This document shows positions 1 to 9,423 of a DNA stretch of 17,348 nt, piece by piece. Both the position numbers and the translations under genes were made by a program. The stretch's first letter is position 1. Every line of letters starts with the position of its first letter. Source of the DNA: Cerioporus squamosus (Eukaryota > Basidiomycota > Agaricomycetes > Polyporales > Polyporaceae); contig JABYQS010000600.1 in assembly GCA_022592435.1 (NCBI GenBank), positions 1 to 17,348 of the forward strand, read 5' to 3'. Under the pieces are notes generated by a model, which did not search any database, was not told the DNA's origin, and saw nothing but the letters and a program-made list of their open reading frames with translations.

Positions 1-195
1 GCATAGCAGTCATGTCCCTGCCCCATACCCTGCAGAGTGTCTGGAGCAACTCGACACCAAGTGGGTGCAAGTGAGGTATGGGTCAGGAACGTACTTACTG
101 AATGTACTCGGCTCCGCTTTCCTACGGACCATACCCACTGCGAGGAGTAATTCTGGCATGATGGACTTGCGTCTTTACTTCCGTCAGCATACCAA
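1..195 (-). CDS. Possible partial minus-strand gene at the left edge (two exons)
   Basis: On the minus strand an exon can be read from 195 down to 99 and another from 29 to 1. They are separated by an intron (98 to 30, 69 nt) with a consensus GTAAGT donor and a CTGCAG acceptor. Joined in phase 0 they stay open and give a peptide rich in Ser, Trp, Lys and Arg (for example QNYSSQWVWSVGKRSRVHS). I do not recognise the protein. Neither the start nor the rest of the gene is visible. The good splice pair and the open junction are the only support. A chance open frame in GC-rich DNA remains quite possible. Confidence 0.3.
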
Positions 196-1184
196 CTAAG
201 TAGCTCACCTTACTTTAACGGTCTGGCTTATTGGGAGGATGCGGGAGATTGCTATTGATCTGTCTCGCGACGAGCAGATTCGCAGAGCTCATGCGTCAGC
301 TGGACGGTGTTCGTGCTAGGAATGTGGCATACTACCCGCTGCAAGTGCTAGAGGGCAGCCACAGGCGCCCGTGGCCCGGGCGGGGAAATGGGTCGGGGGA
401 GAGGTCGTCCTGCGAGAACAGAACCCCGAATCAGTCCCGAACGAGAGTCAATCTGGAGAGAAGGCATGTGCAGGGATGGGATCAGAGACGGTGCTGCGTT
501 CCCATGAACGTGGACTGAATGCGAGCAGACCGCATTGAGCGGCGGAGCGCCGTGAGGTCCTATGATCTTGAGAATGAGAATGCGAATGCCCTGGGATGTC
601 GTACGGAGGGTTTGGAACCAGTCGCCGGAAAGGGTATGGTCGGCCACGATGCGAGGAGGACATGATACACGGCCAGAAGCTGTCCGATTAACAGACATGT
701 CAGGTGGGGACCCCGGTTCGTGCGAGGGCGTGTCGGTTCGAGGAGAGCGGTGCAGGCCACGAACGTACAGACGGCCGCGAGGCAGGGCTAGAGCGACGAG
801 CGCGACCGAGGAGAGCTGGCTGGGGATCTCGCAGCGGCCGGGATGCGCACGCTGCGATGTGTCGTGAACTTGTGTCGCACCTGGGGCTCGCACAGCGCTC
901 GCAGGACAGGCAATCAAAGTCGCACCGCGGGCTTGTGCAGCGGAGGCTTATCGGAGGCTACCGAGGCTGGCGTTGTGGCACTACGCCGCGTTTGGGAGGT
1001 GCGTTCAGACTCCGCCGCCCCGCCCGACTCCGCGCTCGCAGAAATTAGTTTTGCGGGCGGCTGGGAAGCGAGCCAGATCGCCGAGGAGGGAAACGAGATG
1101 GGCGACGCTGGCCAATTGCGTTGGTCGCTGCTGCTTGGGCGGAAGAGGTCATCGCTCTCTGGCGAAGCCTGGGCCCTGCTCGCA
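196..1184. other. Unassigned stretch, possible divergent promoter region
   Basis: Nearly 1 kb with no exon I can defend. Long overlapping open frames exist on both strands (for example minus 917-348), as expected from GC-rich sequence, but none shows a recognisable motif or a splice-consistent continuation. The stretch ends in a GC-box-like run near 1014-1030 just upstream of a TATA box, so its right end is probably promoter DNA for the plus-strand gene starting at 1374. Confidence 0.4.
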
Positions 1185-1190
1185 TATAAA
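1185..1190 (+). promoter_or_regulatory. TATA box and pyrimidine-rich leader
   Basis: TATAAA sits about 185 bases before the ATG at 1374. It is followed by a strongly C/T-rich stretch (about 1200-1370) with almost no purine runs. This is the usual look of a core promoter and 5' leader of a well-expressed basidiomycete gene. The transcription start itself cannot be placed from sequence alone. Confidence 0.5.
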
Positions 1191-1373
1191 GTTGCCCTCG
1201 GTCCCCTTGCTTTTCCCTCTCATCACACCAGTCGCGTCTGCGTACCTGGCCATCGTCCTCGCCGTCCTCCACGTCCCCCGTCACCCACCGCGTCGCGCCC
1301 GCGCACCCGCCCTCGTCCTACGGCACGCTAGGCTCATCTGTCTCCTCGGCCCCACCCGCCGGTCACGCGCACC

Positions 1374-1890
1374 ATGCCGTCCCAAGCACAGAAGTCCAAC
1401 TCCTCGGCATCCTCCCGGTCCTCGACCAACTCCATCCCACCGTCCCAGCTCGTCTCGCTCCCGAGTCTCGCGTGCTCCCTGTCCTCCCTACCACAAGCCA
1501 AGAGCATCGACGGCCTCTCCCTCCACCCCACCATGCTCGCACAGCACAATGCCGAGAGCCAGGCAAAGGTAACCGCTAGTTTCCATCCAAGCCACGTACC
1601 CGTAGTAATCCTGTATCGTCAGTTGCAAAAAGCACTGTCCAAATCGGCTGCCAATGCCACTTCTCCAACCGCATACGCCGTCCCCCATGTGCGTATCTGA
1701 GTCTAGTCCGAGCGCACCCCCGAACCTGACCGGGTCGCCCGTTGCTTCCTCCAGGCGCAACCCGTCCAGTACTCCCCAAATTCCAACCCCCCACCACTCA
1801 TGATGCGCAAATCCGTGAGTACATGTCTTGAATCCGGTCCTGTCCCTGTGCTCACGCGCGTCGTCGTTGCAGGCGAAATCAAAAATGCAA
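1374..1890 (+). CDS. 5' exons of an unrecognised Ser/Pro/Gln-rich protein
   Basis: The ATG at 1374 opens a 65-codon exon (1374-1568) with strong C-ending codon preference. Three further exons follow at 1623-1688, 1755-1814 and 1873-1890, all phase 0. The introns are 54, 66 and 58 nt with donors GTAACC, GTGCGT and GTGAGT, and they end in CAG. The protein begins with a Ser-rich, low-complexity segment and then SIDGLSLHPTMLAQHNAESQ. The later exons are Pro/Asn-rich and end in a basic MMRKSAKSKMQ stretch. No domain is recognised, and the composition suggests a disordered regulatory region. The gene must continue, because an in-frame stop follows the last exon unless it is spliced at 1891. I could not connect it with certainty to the exons starting around 2560. 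The first intron is in frame and open, so its retention would add 18 residues. Confidence 0.5.
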
Positions 1891-2559
1891 GTCTGAGCGA
1901 CACCCCCTCCCCCATAGACTTGTCTCTCGTTCTCTCCGCGTTCCTCTCTCTCTCCGGGACTTTGCAGTACCTACTACCACTGCGCTCGCTGTCACTCCAC
2001 GGCACAAAAGCTATCCGTACGCACTCGACCTTGCTTTGCATCACTAGACGTTCCTCTCTTTACTCTTATTCCCTCACATGGCATCGATATCCTCGCACTC
2101 TCCCTGCATGTCTCTCTCTGTCTCCTCGCATAGTCTCTCTCCCTCATCCTCACGTATACACTTCGCATTTGGCTGGGGCCTTTGGGTTTCTAATCATAGC
2201 ATCCTGTGTCAGTAGGTCTCGAGAACATTACACACCGGGATGCCCGCGGCTAGTCCTCGAATACATTATACGAGTATCACTTTCTCCGCACACCCCGCGC
2301 AGCTGCACGCAGTGGCGATTGCATGACTATGTTTAGTCTCGGCTGGTCCCAACGTGACGACGTCGCGATCGGACACAGAGTCCGCGCATCCCAGCAAGTG
2401 TCTATCCTGAACGCAGAAGCTTCCGCTGCAACCGATCATGCTCGCAGGCAATGCACGTGTGGTGGCGATAGTCGCTAGCGCGGCGTCGCTCGGTTTCAGG
2501 TGCGTGCCTCCGCGACGACCCTGCACTAGTTCCAAACTACCACCGTTCCCGATGCTCAT
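1891..2559. other. Pyrimidine-rich stretch, no resolved exon
   Basis: About 670 bases dominated by C/T tracts (densest about 1900-2160). There are several intron-like 3' ends such as TTTGCAG at 1969-1975 and TCTAATCATAG at 2190-2200. It could be a long intron or several introns of the gene starting at 1374, or the promoter of a separate gene starting at 2560. No coding segment here could be supported by phase and splice sites. Confidence 0.4.
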
Positions 2560-5500
2560 ATGTATTATGCGCGTCACAGCTCGTCCACCATCTCCGCCGC
2601 CTCTTGCTCGATCTCCACCTTACGGCCTAGAGCCCTCGACCTCAGCAGGCTCTTGTTCTGCGGTCATATCAATGTCATGCCTGGCGCTGCTAGCCCACCT
2701 TCGCACCCCGGAATACACGACAAGGCCCTCGCTGTGTCTGAGTGTTGTTTTGTTCGCGCACCCGGGACCCGGCGAAGTGATGGCGCGTACCACGTTCACA
2801 ATAACGCGTCAAGCACCCTCGAATTGCTGACCGCTCTCGACCATCGGTGGATCAAAACCAATGGCATTCGGGCTCAGAACTTTCCAATCTGGCGTGCTTA
2901 TCTCTCTGATGTCCCGAACCTTCACGGTGTACAATTGCTCTCACAGGAAGCCCCGAGGGCGTCCTTGCCTCAGACGCGTCCATAGTGACTGCCGTTTGCA
3001 GCGGCGTTCGGGAACCGCCACCGGGAACGCGCACGGAGGACGTCGATGCATCGACCATACATACGCCGGGTCTGCTTTGTCCTCGACTCCTCGGAGAACC
3101 CTCGAGCGTACGTCGTTCCTACCTCCGGCGCTGGAAATTTGTCGCGATTCAGAGCTTGTTTGCACCGTGCAGCATGCGCAATTCACCGGTCCGTAACCGA
3201 GCCTCCGACTCGGACTGCCAGCACTGAGCAGCAGACCATGACTCGCGATGACCAGCACTCGTCCGGAATAAGCCCATCCAAGTCATGTCTTTTCCCGACC
3301 GTCCTCCGCCGCAGACGCAGGGGCACGTTGGAGGGTCTTCACGTGGAGAATGACACGGACGGGTGACGGCTAGCCCGCCGCGTCCTGTGGCCCGCTCGCT
3401 GGTCGGGACAGCGGCGCGCAATCCTATCTCTCTCCTATCGTCAATGCCTCCATCAAGACATCCCTGCGTCATCCTCGTCGAGACCTGCGCGGGCCTGCAC
3501 CCTCGCCCTGTGCGTTTACCGCGATTTTACGTGAACTGTGCTGTTGCGCTCTCGCGGCCGACGTCGCGTGTGGCGGTATCACCGTCGGTTCGTCGTTGCC
3601 CAATGCCCCGGGGGGTCCCCAATCGAATTGCAAGCCCGCGGCGCTGGCCGTTGACGACATCGCTGATGGGCGTGCCTGCGGCCCTCCGATCGCTGCCTGT
3701 GTGGAAGCCCGTGCAGAGCGCGAACCGCAGGCAGCAGAATGCGCGGACGGAATACGCGGTGGATGGCCGGACGCGGACGCGGAACCCGAGCCTGTTTCCC
3801 GCACGCGCGCCCTGCCCATCGCGAGGACGATCACCCGCATATGGTGCGCGCACTCCAAAGGCCCCGGCCAATCCTCCCTCGGGGCCAGTACGAGGCTGGT
3901 GGCAACGCCCGGATGTCTGCCCGGTCCCGGTGCTTCTCCTGCGATAGCTTATAGCTTATGGCTTGTCGGGTCCCTCCACAGGGAGCCTACGCAGCGCGTG
4001 CAACCCGGCCACGATTCGCTCTCCTCCTCGCGGTTCCAACGTTCCCGTCTCGTCTTCGGCAGGAAATGCTTCGGGCGCATTCGACCGCGTCATATCCTCG
4101 TCCCTTCGTCGTTCCAGAATTCATCCGCTGCCCGTTTGCGCTGCAGGCCACACTTCTGGCCATCTGCAAGAAGACGGTGAGGATCAGAAACATTCCCCGA
4201 CGCGGTGGTGGGCGCGCTCGTCAGGTACTCAAGTCATGGCATCCCGGGACGAACACCCTGGTGTGCGCTGCTTCCGCGATGCACCACTGTGCTTCTGCGG
4301 CGACAGTGAACTGTGGCCTGACGCGCGTGCTTGAAGATTTCGCGCACGGTTCTGACTCTGTATGAGTTGCGTACCACACCGGACGACCAACGTGCGATGC
4401 ACGGTCGGGCACAGTCATCGCAGGACCGGGTCGCACTTGTCATCCTTCGTCCCGTGAACGTTCTCTCGGACGGGTCAAGGATGCACTCTTCGTTCTCGAC
4501 ATACCACGGCCCTGAGGCTGGGTATGCGCGGGAGTAGTGTGGGCAATGGGTTGTCCAGAGGCAAGTGCTCACAGTTGTCGCGACATTTTCCACACTCACA
4601 GCGGTACGCGCTCCTCCAGACCATCAACATCCCCCGAAGAAACGGCTGCACGCACCGTCCTCCGAACATGCGTCGCGGCGACAGCGCGGATCTGGGCCAG
4701 CAAACGCGCAATGAAGATGAACCCAAAACTTCCACTACGCCCGTGCGATAAGCCCGTGCTACGTATAGGCAATCAAACATACCAGGCCGCTTCCCGAAAA
4801 TTCCTCATCTGCCCCCTCCCACTGCGTTATCTTGCGCTTTGCGGCTCTTCTGCTCTTCGTCCGGACGCCCAGGCGAGAACGCGAGAACGCGTACGACATA
4901 CTGACGCGCACGGAAGACCGAACACCCAGCCTCGAAGCCCGAAGCCTGCCTCATCCTGTGCTGCGTGGCCGGTTCTGTGGCGGACGGCGGTTCGCATTCT
5001 CTCACTCTCCCCTCTCGATCGGGTTCTGGACGACTAGTGGGAAGCTTACGACGGCGCCTCTACGAGCAGTTGACGTTGGCTACCCGCGTCCACGGGGATG
5101 GGCAGCAGCACATTGACCTTACTGGGGTGTCCGCCGATCCGGAGTCCGGGCAGGGCCTGCCTGCGATGGGCTGAGCGTGGCCCGAAAAGACGACAAGGGT
5201 CGAGGGTATGCCGTGTCGACGGTCTGGTACGCTCTCGCAACTCTATCTCGCGAAGCACACCCCCGGGATGGGTACGTGAGGGGGCCGCGGCTACCTTCGT
5301 GTTCGCGCAAGCGCGCTGCTGCCTCTTCTTGGCTTCGGACGATGTAGGCCCGTGGGACGGTCGTGCTGGCCGTGTGTTGCCCGTGGAATCGTGGGCGACG
5401 CGTGCTCGCGGTCGGTGCGTGGCCAGTGCGGCGGATGGTATGGTTCGGGGAACGTTGGGACAAGGTCTTGCCTCTCGGTAAGGATTACGGTTCTAGGGCG

Positions 5501-5721
5501 GGCAGCTCCTGGCTGGCAGGTACGGATTCGAGTACCTTTTCAGCCTGCAGACGCCGATCTTGATTCTGTTACTTGAAGGTTACAATTGCGCGGTGCTTCG
5601 CGCGCAGGATCCGAGCGTACGATCTCCTATTGCAGACGATCGTCCCCTCTCCGTGCACCTTCTGTCGCTGGCACATGATAGTGCGGTGGGTCATGCTCTC
5701 AAGGACCGTACACGGCACTGA
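2560..5721 (+). CDS. Tentative multi-exon gene, product not recognised
   Basis: A phase-consistent chain of 14 exons can be read: 2560-2893, 2947-3107, 3153-3188, 3232-3362, 3412-3898, 3982-4176, 4225-4359, 4424-4521, 4602-4755, 4873-4957, 5038-5126, 5190-5271, 5348-5477 and 5544-5721, with stop TGA at 5719-5721. It would encode 764 residues. Better-supported introns are 3108-3152 (GTACGT), 4177-4224 (GTGAGG), 4360-4423 (GTATGA), 4522-4601 (GTATGC), 5272-5347 (GTACGT) and 5478-5543 (GTAAGG). Other donors are weak (GTGCTT, GTCCGT, GTGTCC). The most protein-like exons are 4225-4359 (contains CGLTRVLEDFAHGSDS), 4424-4521 and 5544-5721. I recognise no domain. In GC-rich DNA a chain like this can be found by chance, and internal boundaries, the start and the link to the 1374 gene are unsure. 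It could also be a decayed gene. Confidence 0.3.
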
Positions 5722-6846
5722 ATGCTGTGCGTCACGACCGCGAAGCTCCGTGCTGAGTCGTCTGCTAGGTCAGTTCCTTGGACAATATTGAAATCGAAGT
5801 TAATGCGCAACATTCAGGTTCACGCGCCGCTCAAAGACCATGCGGTCCGCTCAGGTGCAGCATGAGTGCAACCCCGACCGTTTGGTGTCGTACCTTCCCT
5901 GCCAGTGCGGCTGCAGACTTTACACCAAACGCTCAGGCATGTGGCGGCGTGAGGCCACCGAGCATGGCGGACCAAACCATGACGCCACAGCGTCGACTTC
6001 AATTCCATTCACCTGTTTCCGGCGTCCAGCAATAGGACTTTCCTGGGCTTGACGACGAAGTGAACACTCTCCTACTTATGCTCCCACCAAGGCTGACGTT
6101 TAGCTGTCAGGGTGGAGAGTTTTACCGGGCTGCAGGCAGGCTACTCTGTCAACCTAGCGCACAGTTTGATGACCGAACCTAGTAAGCAAACCGTATTCCC
6201 TACCTGTCGGATATGGCGGAACTACCGAGGAGGCGACTCCGCGACCGCAATCGAGGAGCGCAGTACGTGCGCAATAGGCAGACCAGAGCCTCGTTGAGCG
6301 CAGATCAATGTCGCAGTGATCTTCCCTTTGTTCCGCGTGTGGCCTTCGTCAGGACACTCTGGTTCGAAAGCCGTGCAGGGCTGAACGTCGCTTATAATGG
6401 GGTGAGATGCGTCCAGCACCAACAGCGTACGGGAAAACCGACGTTGTTCCGGCCTCCAAGTTTGAACATCCAAGTCAGTATCTAGTTAGTACCTACATGC
6501 ACTTGCACGTTGTGCAGGGGCACAACGTGATGGGAAGTCGCGGTCTATCACCATCATCGTCAACCTCTGGTCCGGTCAGCCAACCAGTGTGTATCACTCC
6601 CGAATCGTCCAATGACATGTCGACAGTACAAGCGCATCGTGTGTGAATCCCGGGTCCTATAAATCCAAGCAAGCAAATAGCACACGCCAACGTACATCCA
6701 CGATAGATACCCGTGAGATTCATAGCCGGTGGTCTGGCAGGTCCGCTGCCCCAAATGCCGGACGCCGGCGAACAGACTGCCAGCGGGCATTGAGAGGCTT
6801 CAGGCGACTAGCCTGCGCCGCCCATTACGACTGCACGCAGTTCAGC
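5722..6846. other. Convergent intergenic region
   Basis: This lies between the 3' end of the tentative plus-strand gene and the stop codon of the minus-strand membrane protein gene. I see no supportable exon. It contains two inverted repeats: a 10-base pair of arms at 5879-5888 and 5922-5931, and a tight hairpin at 6506-6529. Both 3' untranslated regions are expected here. No canonical polyadenylation signal stands out. Confidence 0.45.
6506..6529. repeat. Perfect 10-bp hairpin with 4-base loop
   Basis: The arms CACGTTGTGC (6506-6515) and GCACAACGTG (6520-6529) are exact reverse complements around the loop AGGG. It lies about 320 bases past the stop codon of the minus-strand membrane protein gene, in the gap between two convergent genes, so it may fall in a 3' untranslated region. 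No function can be assigned. Confidence 0.6.
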
Positions 6847-7789
6847 CTACTGCTTCTTCGTCTTCTGAGCAGCTCTGTCCACGACGCGCAGCGCCGCCGT
6901 GATGTCTCTGCCGAGCACCCAGATGATGTAGCTCGGGACCAGAAGCCACAGACTAGCGCGCGAAGGCAGGAATAGAGCACGGCGTCCCATCAATACGTCG
7001 GAAGAATGCGAGGTCGCTCGTCAGTTATGCGCACCGCGGCACCGTGTGGCGAGATGGGCGACTCACCCGTTCGGGATGATCCAGTAGACGAGGAGCGTCT
7101 TGAAGTCGTTGTGGCCAACCGAGCAGCCGCCGCAGTAATACTCCTGCAGCCAGTAGAGGACAGTCTTGGAGAGTGTCATGACCGCGCTGGTGAAGCCGAC
7201 TAAGGGCGCGGCCGGCGAGCCGGCGACGTGCGCGAGATAGAGGTAAGCGATGTTCATGAAGTTCTCCACGATGTTGAGCGCCGCTGGAGCAGGGTGTCAG
7301 TCGGCGACCTTCGGGGGTTACGACACGGAGGCACTCTACGTGAGTGTACGTACATTGGGCATTCGTGAACCCCTCGCCGTTCTCGTAGGCCCTCAGGCCG
7401 TAAACCTGAGTTGCCGGGAGGCATGGTGAGGACTAGGTTAAGCTTTGGAACGTGTTCGCTACGCACGTAGTCGACTTCTTGGTAGATTGCATATGGCTTC
7501 CATATCCAATGCAGGTCACCGCCGACCATGGAACGTGGACTGCGTAGTATGCACGGGAAGTGGGGTTTTTGTGAGCACTACTCATGGCGACGAGCCGGGC
7601 CATATGAACTTGCAGTCACAGACCAAGAACTCACCGGAAGAAACAGTATCCAGCATCCCAGAAGATGACCGGGACGGTCAATGCGAACCTGTCGCGACAT
7701 GCCCGGTAGCAATCAGCGCACCCCTCAATATGGACGACGGTGCGCGCAACGTACCATAGCGAAACGAGAGCGTAAGTCCTGTTTGCCAT
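6847..7789 (-). CDS. EXPERA/emopamil-binding-like multi-pass membrane protein
   Basis: There are six exons on the minus strand: 7789-7755, 7688-7635, 7539-7467, 7405-7354, 7283-7067 and 6952-6847. Introns are 66, 95, 61, 70 and 114 nt, with donors GTACGT, GTGAGT, GTGCGT, GTACGT and GTGAGT, and all phases agree. The product is 178 residues. Hydrophobic segments lie near residues 6-22, 80-92, 97-117 and 134-158. Landmarks are FWDAGYCFFRPRSM (21-34), GGDLHWIWKPYAIYQEVDY (36-54), FTNAQ (67-71), TLSKTVLYWLQEYY (108-121) and PNGLWLLVP (142-150). The layout resembles the EXPERA domain of sterol isomerase EBP and related ER proteins. The His and Glu expected in the first helix of active isomerases are not obvious, so isomerase activity is doubtful. 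The C terminus KTKKQ fits a KxKxx ER-retrieval signal. The start was chosen at 7789 because the mature-looking protein begins there, although the frame stays open upstream to 8227. Confidence 0.85.
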
Positions 7790-8227
7790 CTCTATCCGCC
7801 GTGCTGTTTCGCGAGCTATTCGACGAGCTTGGTGGTGGATGAGGACAAGAGGGGGAGACCGCAGGAGAGCCAACGCACCGTGCGACGCAATCACCCTCGC
7901 CCAGAGTGCGGGGTAACCCGTGAGATTCGGACATGGGCGTCTGGGCTCCCCGACATGTCCGACGCTGTCCTCGTGGCCGTTCGACTGCTTGTGGTCACCG
8001 TCCCCGACGTCCTGCGCTGCAGCTTCCCCATTCTCGCGTTCTCCCTCTGCGGTGCTGGGGCCTGCTAATGGCGCAGGCTCGAGATAGTACCCCCAGCCAG
8101 CTCGTCCGCCTTCGCTATGGAACCCGCGTCTCCACAGCAGCTTTGGTCGCTCTTGCTCTTGTGACTGTCGGCGCGCCTCCTCGAAGCGGGCGCTGTACGC
8201 GGCGGAAAACATCATGGGCCGGGACAT
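7790..8227 (-). other. Open minus-strand frame upstream of the membrane protein gene
   Basis: The first exon's reading frame stays open for 146 codons upstream, to an ATG at 8227. The translation begins with an Arg/Gln/Glu-rich helix (SARFEEARRQSQEQERPKLL) and then turns Gly/Glu-rich and low in hydrophobic residues. It could be an N-terminal extension, the last exon of another minus-strand gene, or a chance frame over the 5' leader. The remaining 146 residues look unlike the membrane protein, and no splice-consistent upstream exon was found. Confidence 0.3.
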
Positions 8228-9423
8228 CGTGAGTGATCGTTAGGCGTGATCGGTTTGGGTATACGTTCCGGAGGCGTAGGGGGTATGCGAGGTCGTAAGT
8301 GAGTGTGGTTCATTGTGTAACAAGTCAACAAAGATCTGGCCAAAACACGAGGCGGGAACTGGAGTAAGCGGCGTGGACCGCACGATGCCTTCCGTCGCTT
8401 GGCCTTCGCCGCTTGCGAACGACTGCCCTGACGACGCGGACCGGCGTCTTTCTTCGGTCTTTCTTCTGTTCCTGCTGCAGGCTGCAGCTCAGAGGGATAT
8501 ACGTCCCATTGACAGCGCGGTGTCCAGTCCCAACGCTGGACGAGCATTGGGTGAGTTCTCGGTTCTCGCGCGGAGGGGCCAACATGCACGCACGAATCTC
8601 ACGCATACTACCGCAGGTACCGGATGTCGTGCATTGTTCCATCTTGTGCAACCGCTCTCCCTCGTCCCCGTCCAAGCTTGCCCTGGTCCGATCCTCGTAC
8701 TCTGTAAGCTGTAAGGAAATGCTCGGAATTCATGCACCCCAGGCCACTCGTCGCCAACCACTTCATCCTACGTCATTGCATTCGAAGCGGACATCGTTTA
8801 GCAGGACTACTTACGCTGCGAAAAGGTTTCCTGCTAAGATTGTCAGCGCCTCGTAATCGCCACGCGGTCACGCTACGAGAAGCTACATCGGGAGAACGAC
8901 AAGACACCATGAGGGTCCGCTGAATGGAAAGACTCCGAGACATTTCTCGCAGCTACACGAACGCGCACGTCAACTTTGTTGGTCTTGTTGTGAGTACCAT
9001 TCGTCCAGCTTCGCTATCGCAAATCAAACCAGCCTCTCATGTTCTCGTATGTTATGTTAGCCATCAGTGAGTAAGATGCGCTGGTCGCCCGTGCACGGCA
9101 TATCGTTGTAACCACAGCGTTGAGGTGGACAGCTGGCTGGCTTTGACTCTGATACTAATAGAGCGCTCTTCTGCCACGGGCTCATGATCGGCGATCGCTG
9201 ATGTGTGTCGACTGCTTCTTGAGGCGTACAACTTGACAAGTGCGTTAGCTGTTGGACAAACCGCGCGACCAAATGACATTGACTTCGTTGTTTCCTGCCT
9301 TCGTGGACCTGGTCACATGCTTGGCTTCTTCGAAGCACAACGTCCTCAATCGTCCTCTGTTGACCAGCTGTCTATGCCACACTACTCACGCTCGTCTCTC
9401 AAGACCACCACGGTGCTACGGCA
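8228..9423. other. Divergent intergenic region with possible upstream exons of copy 1
   Basis: About 1.2 kb between the divergent genes. Possible exon fragments are an ATG-led piece at 8924-8989 ending at a consensus GTGAGT donor, and an open frame at 9203-9514. An intron-like 3' end with a perfect TACTAAT branch site sits near 9150-9165. A frame near 9252-9350 contains LFPAFVDLVTCL, which resembles the helical repeat units of the downstream gene. I could not join these pieces to the ATG at 9424 in a consistent phase, so they are not called as exons. Confidence 0.35.

Noticed and set aside
348..917. 189-codon open frame on the minus strand
   Set aside because: Overlapped by long open frames on the other strand. 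Composition is Pro/Arg/Ser-rich as expected from GC-rich noncoding DNA, with no motif and no splice-consistent continuation.
2578..2665. Minus-strand exon-like frame ending EQEAAEMVDEL and a stop
   Set aside because: It has a plausible acceptor, but no upstream exon could be found and it conflicts with the plus-strand chain of exons.
3363..3947. 194-codon plus-strand frame and its 129-codon minus-strand shadow (3858-3469)
   Set aside because: Three overlapping frames are open here because of GC content. Only the frame that joins 3362 to 3412 and 3898 to 3982 in phase was kept, and only tentatively.
5879..5931. 10-base inverted repeat with a 33-base spacer
   Set aside because: Real as sequence, but short, with a long loop and no flanking target duplication or open frame to suggest a mobile element.
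8313..8714. Plus-strand frame with a hydrophobic stretch (LSSVFLLFLLQ) and a GTGAGT donor at 8550
   Set aside because: The frame runs on to a stop whether or not the intron is removed, and no homology or neighbouring exons were recognised.
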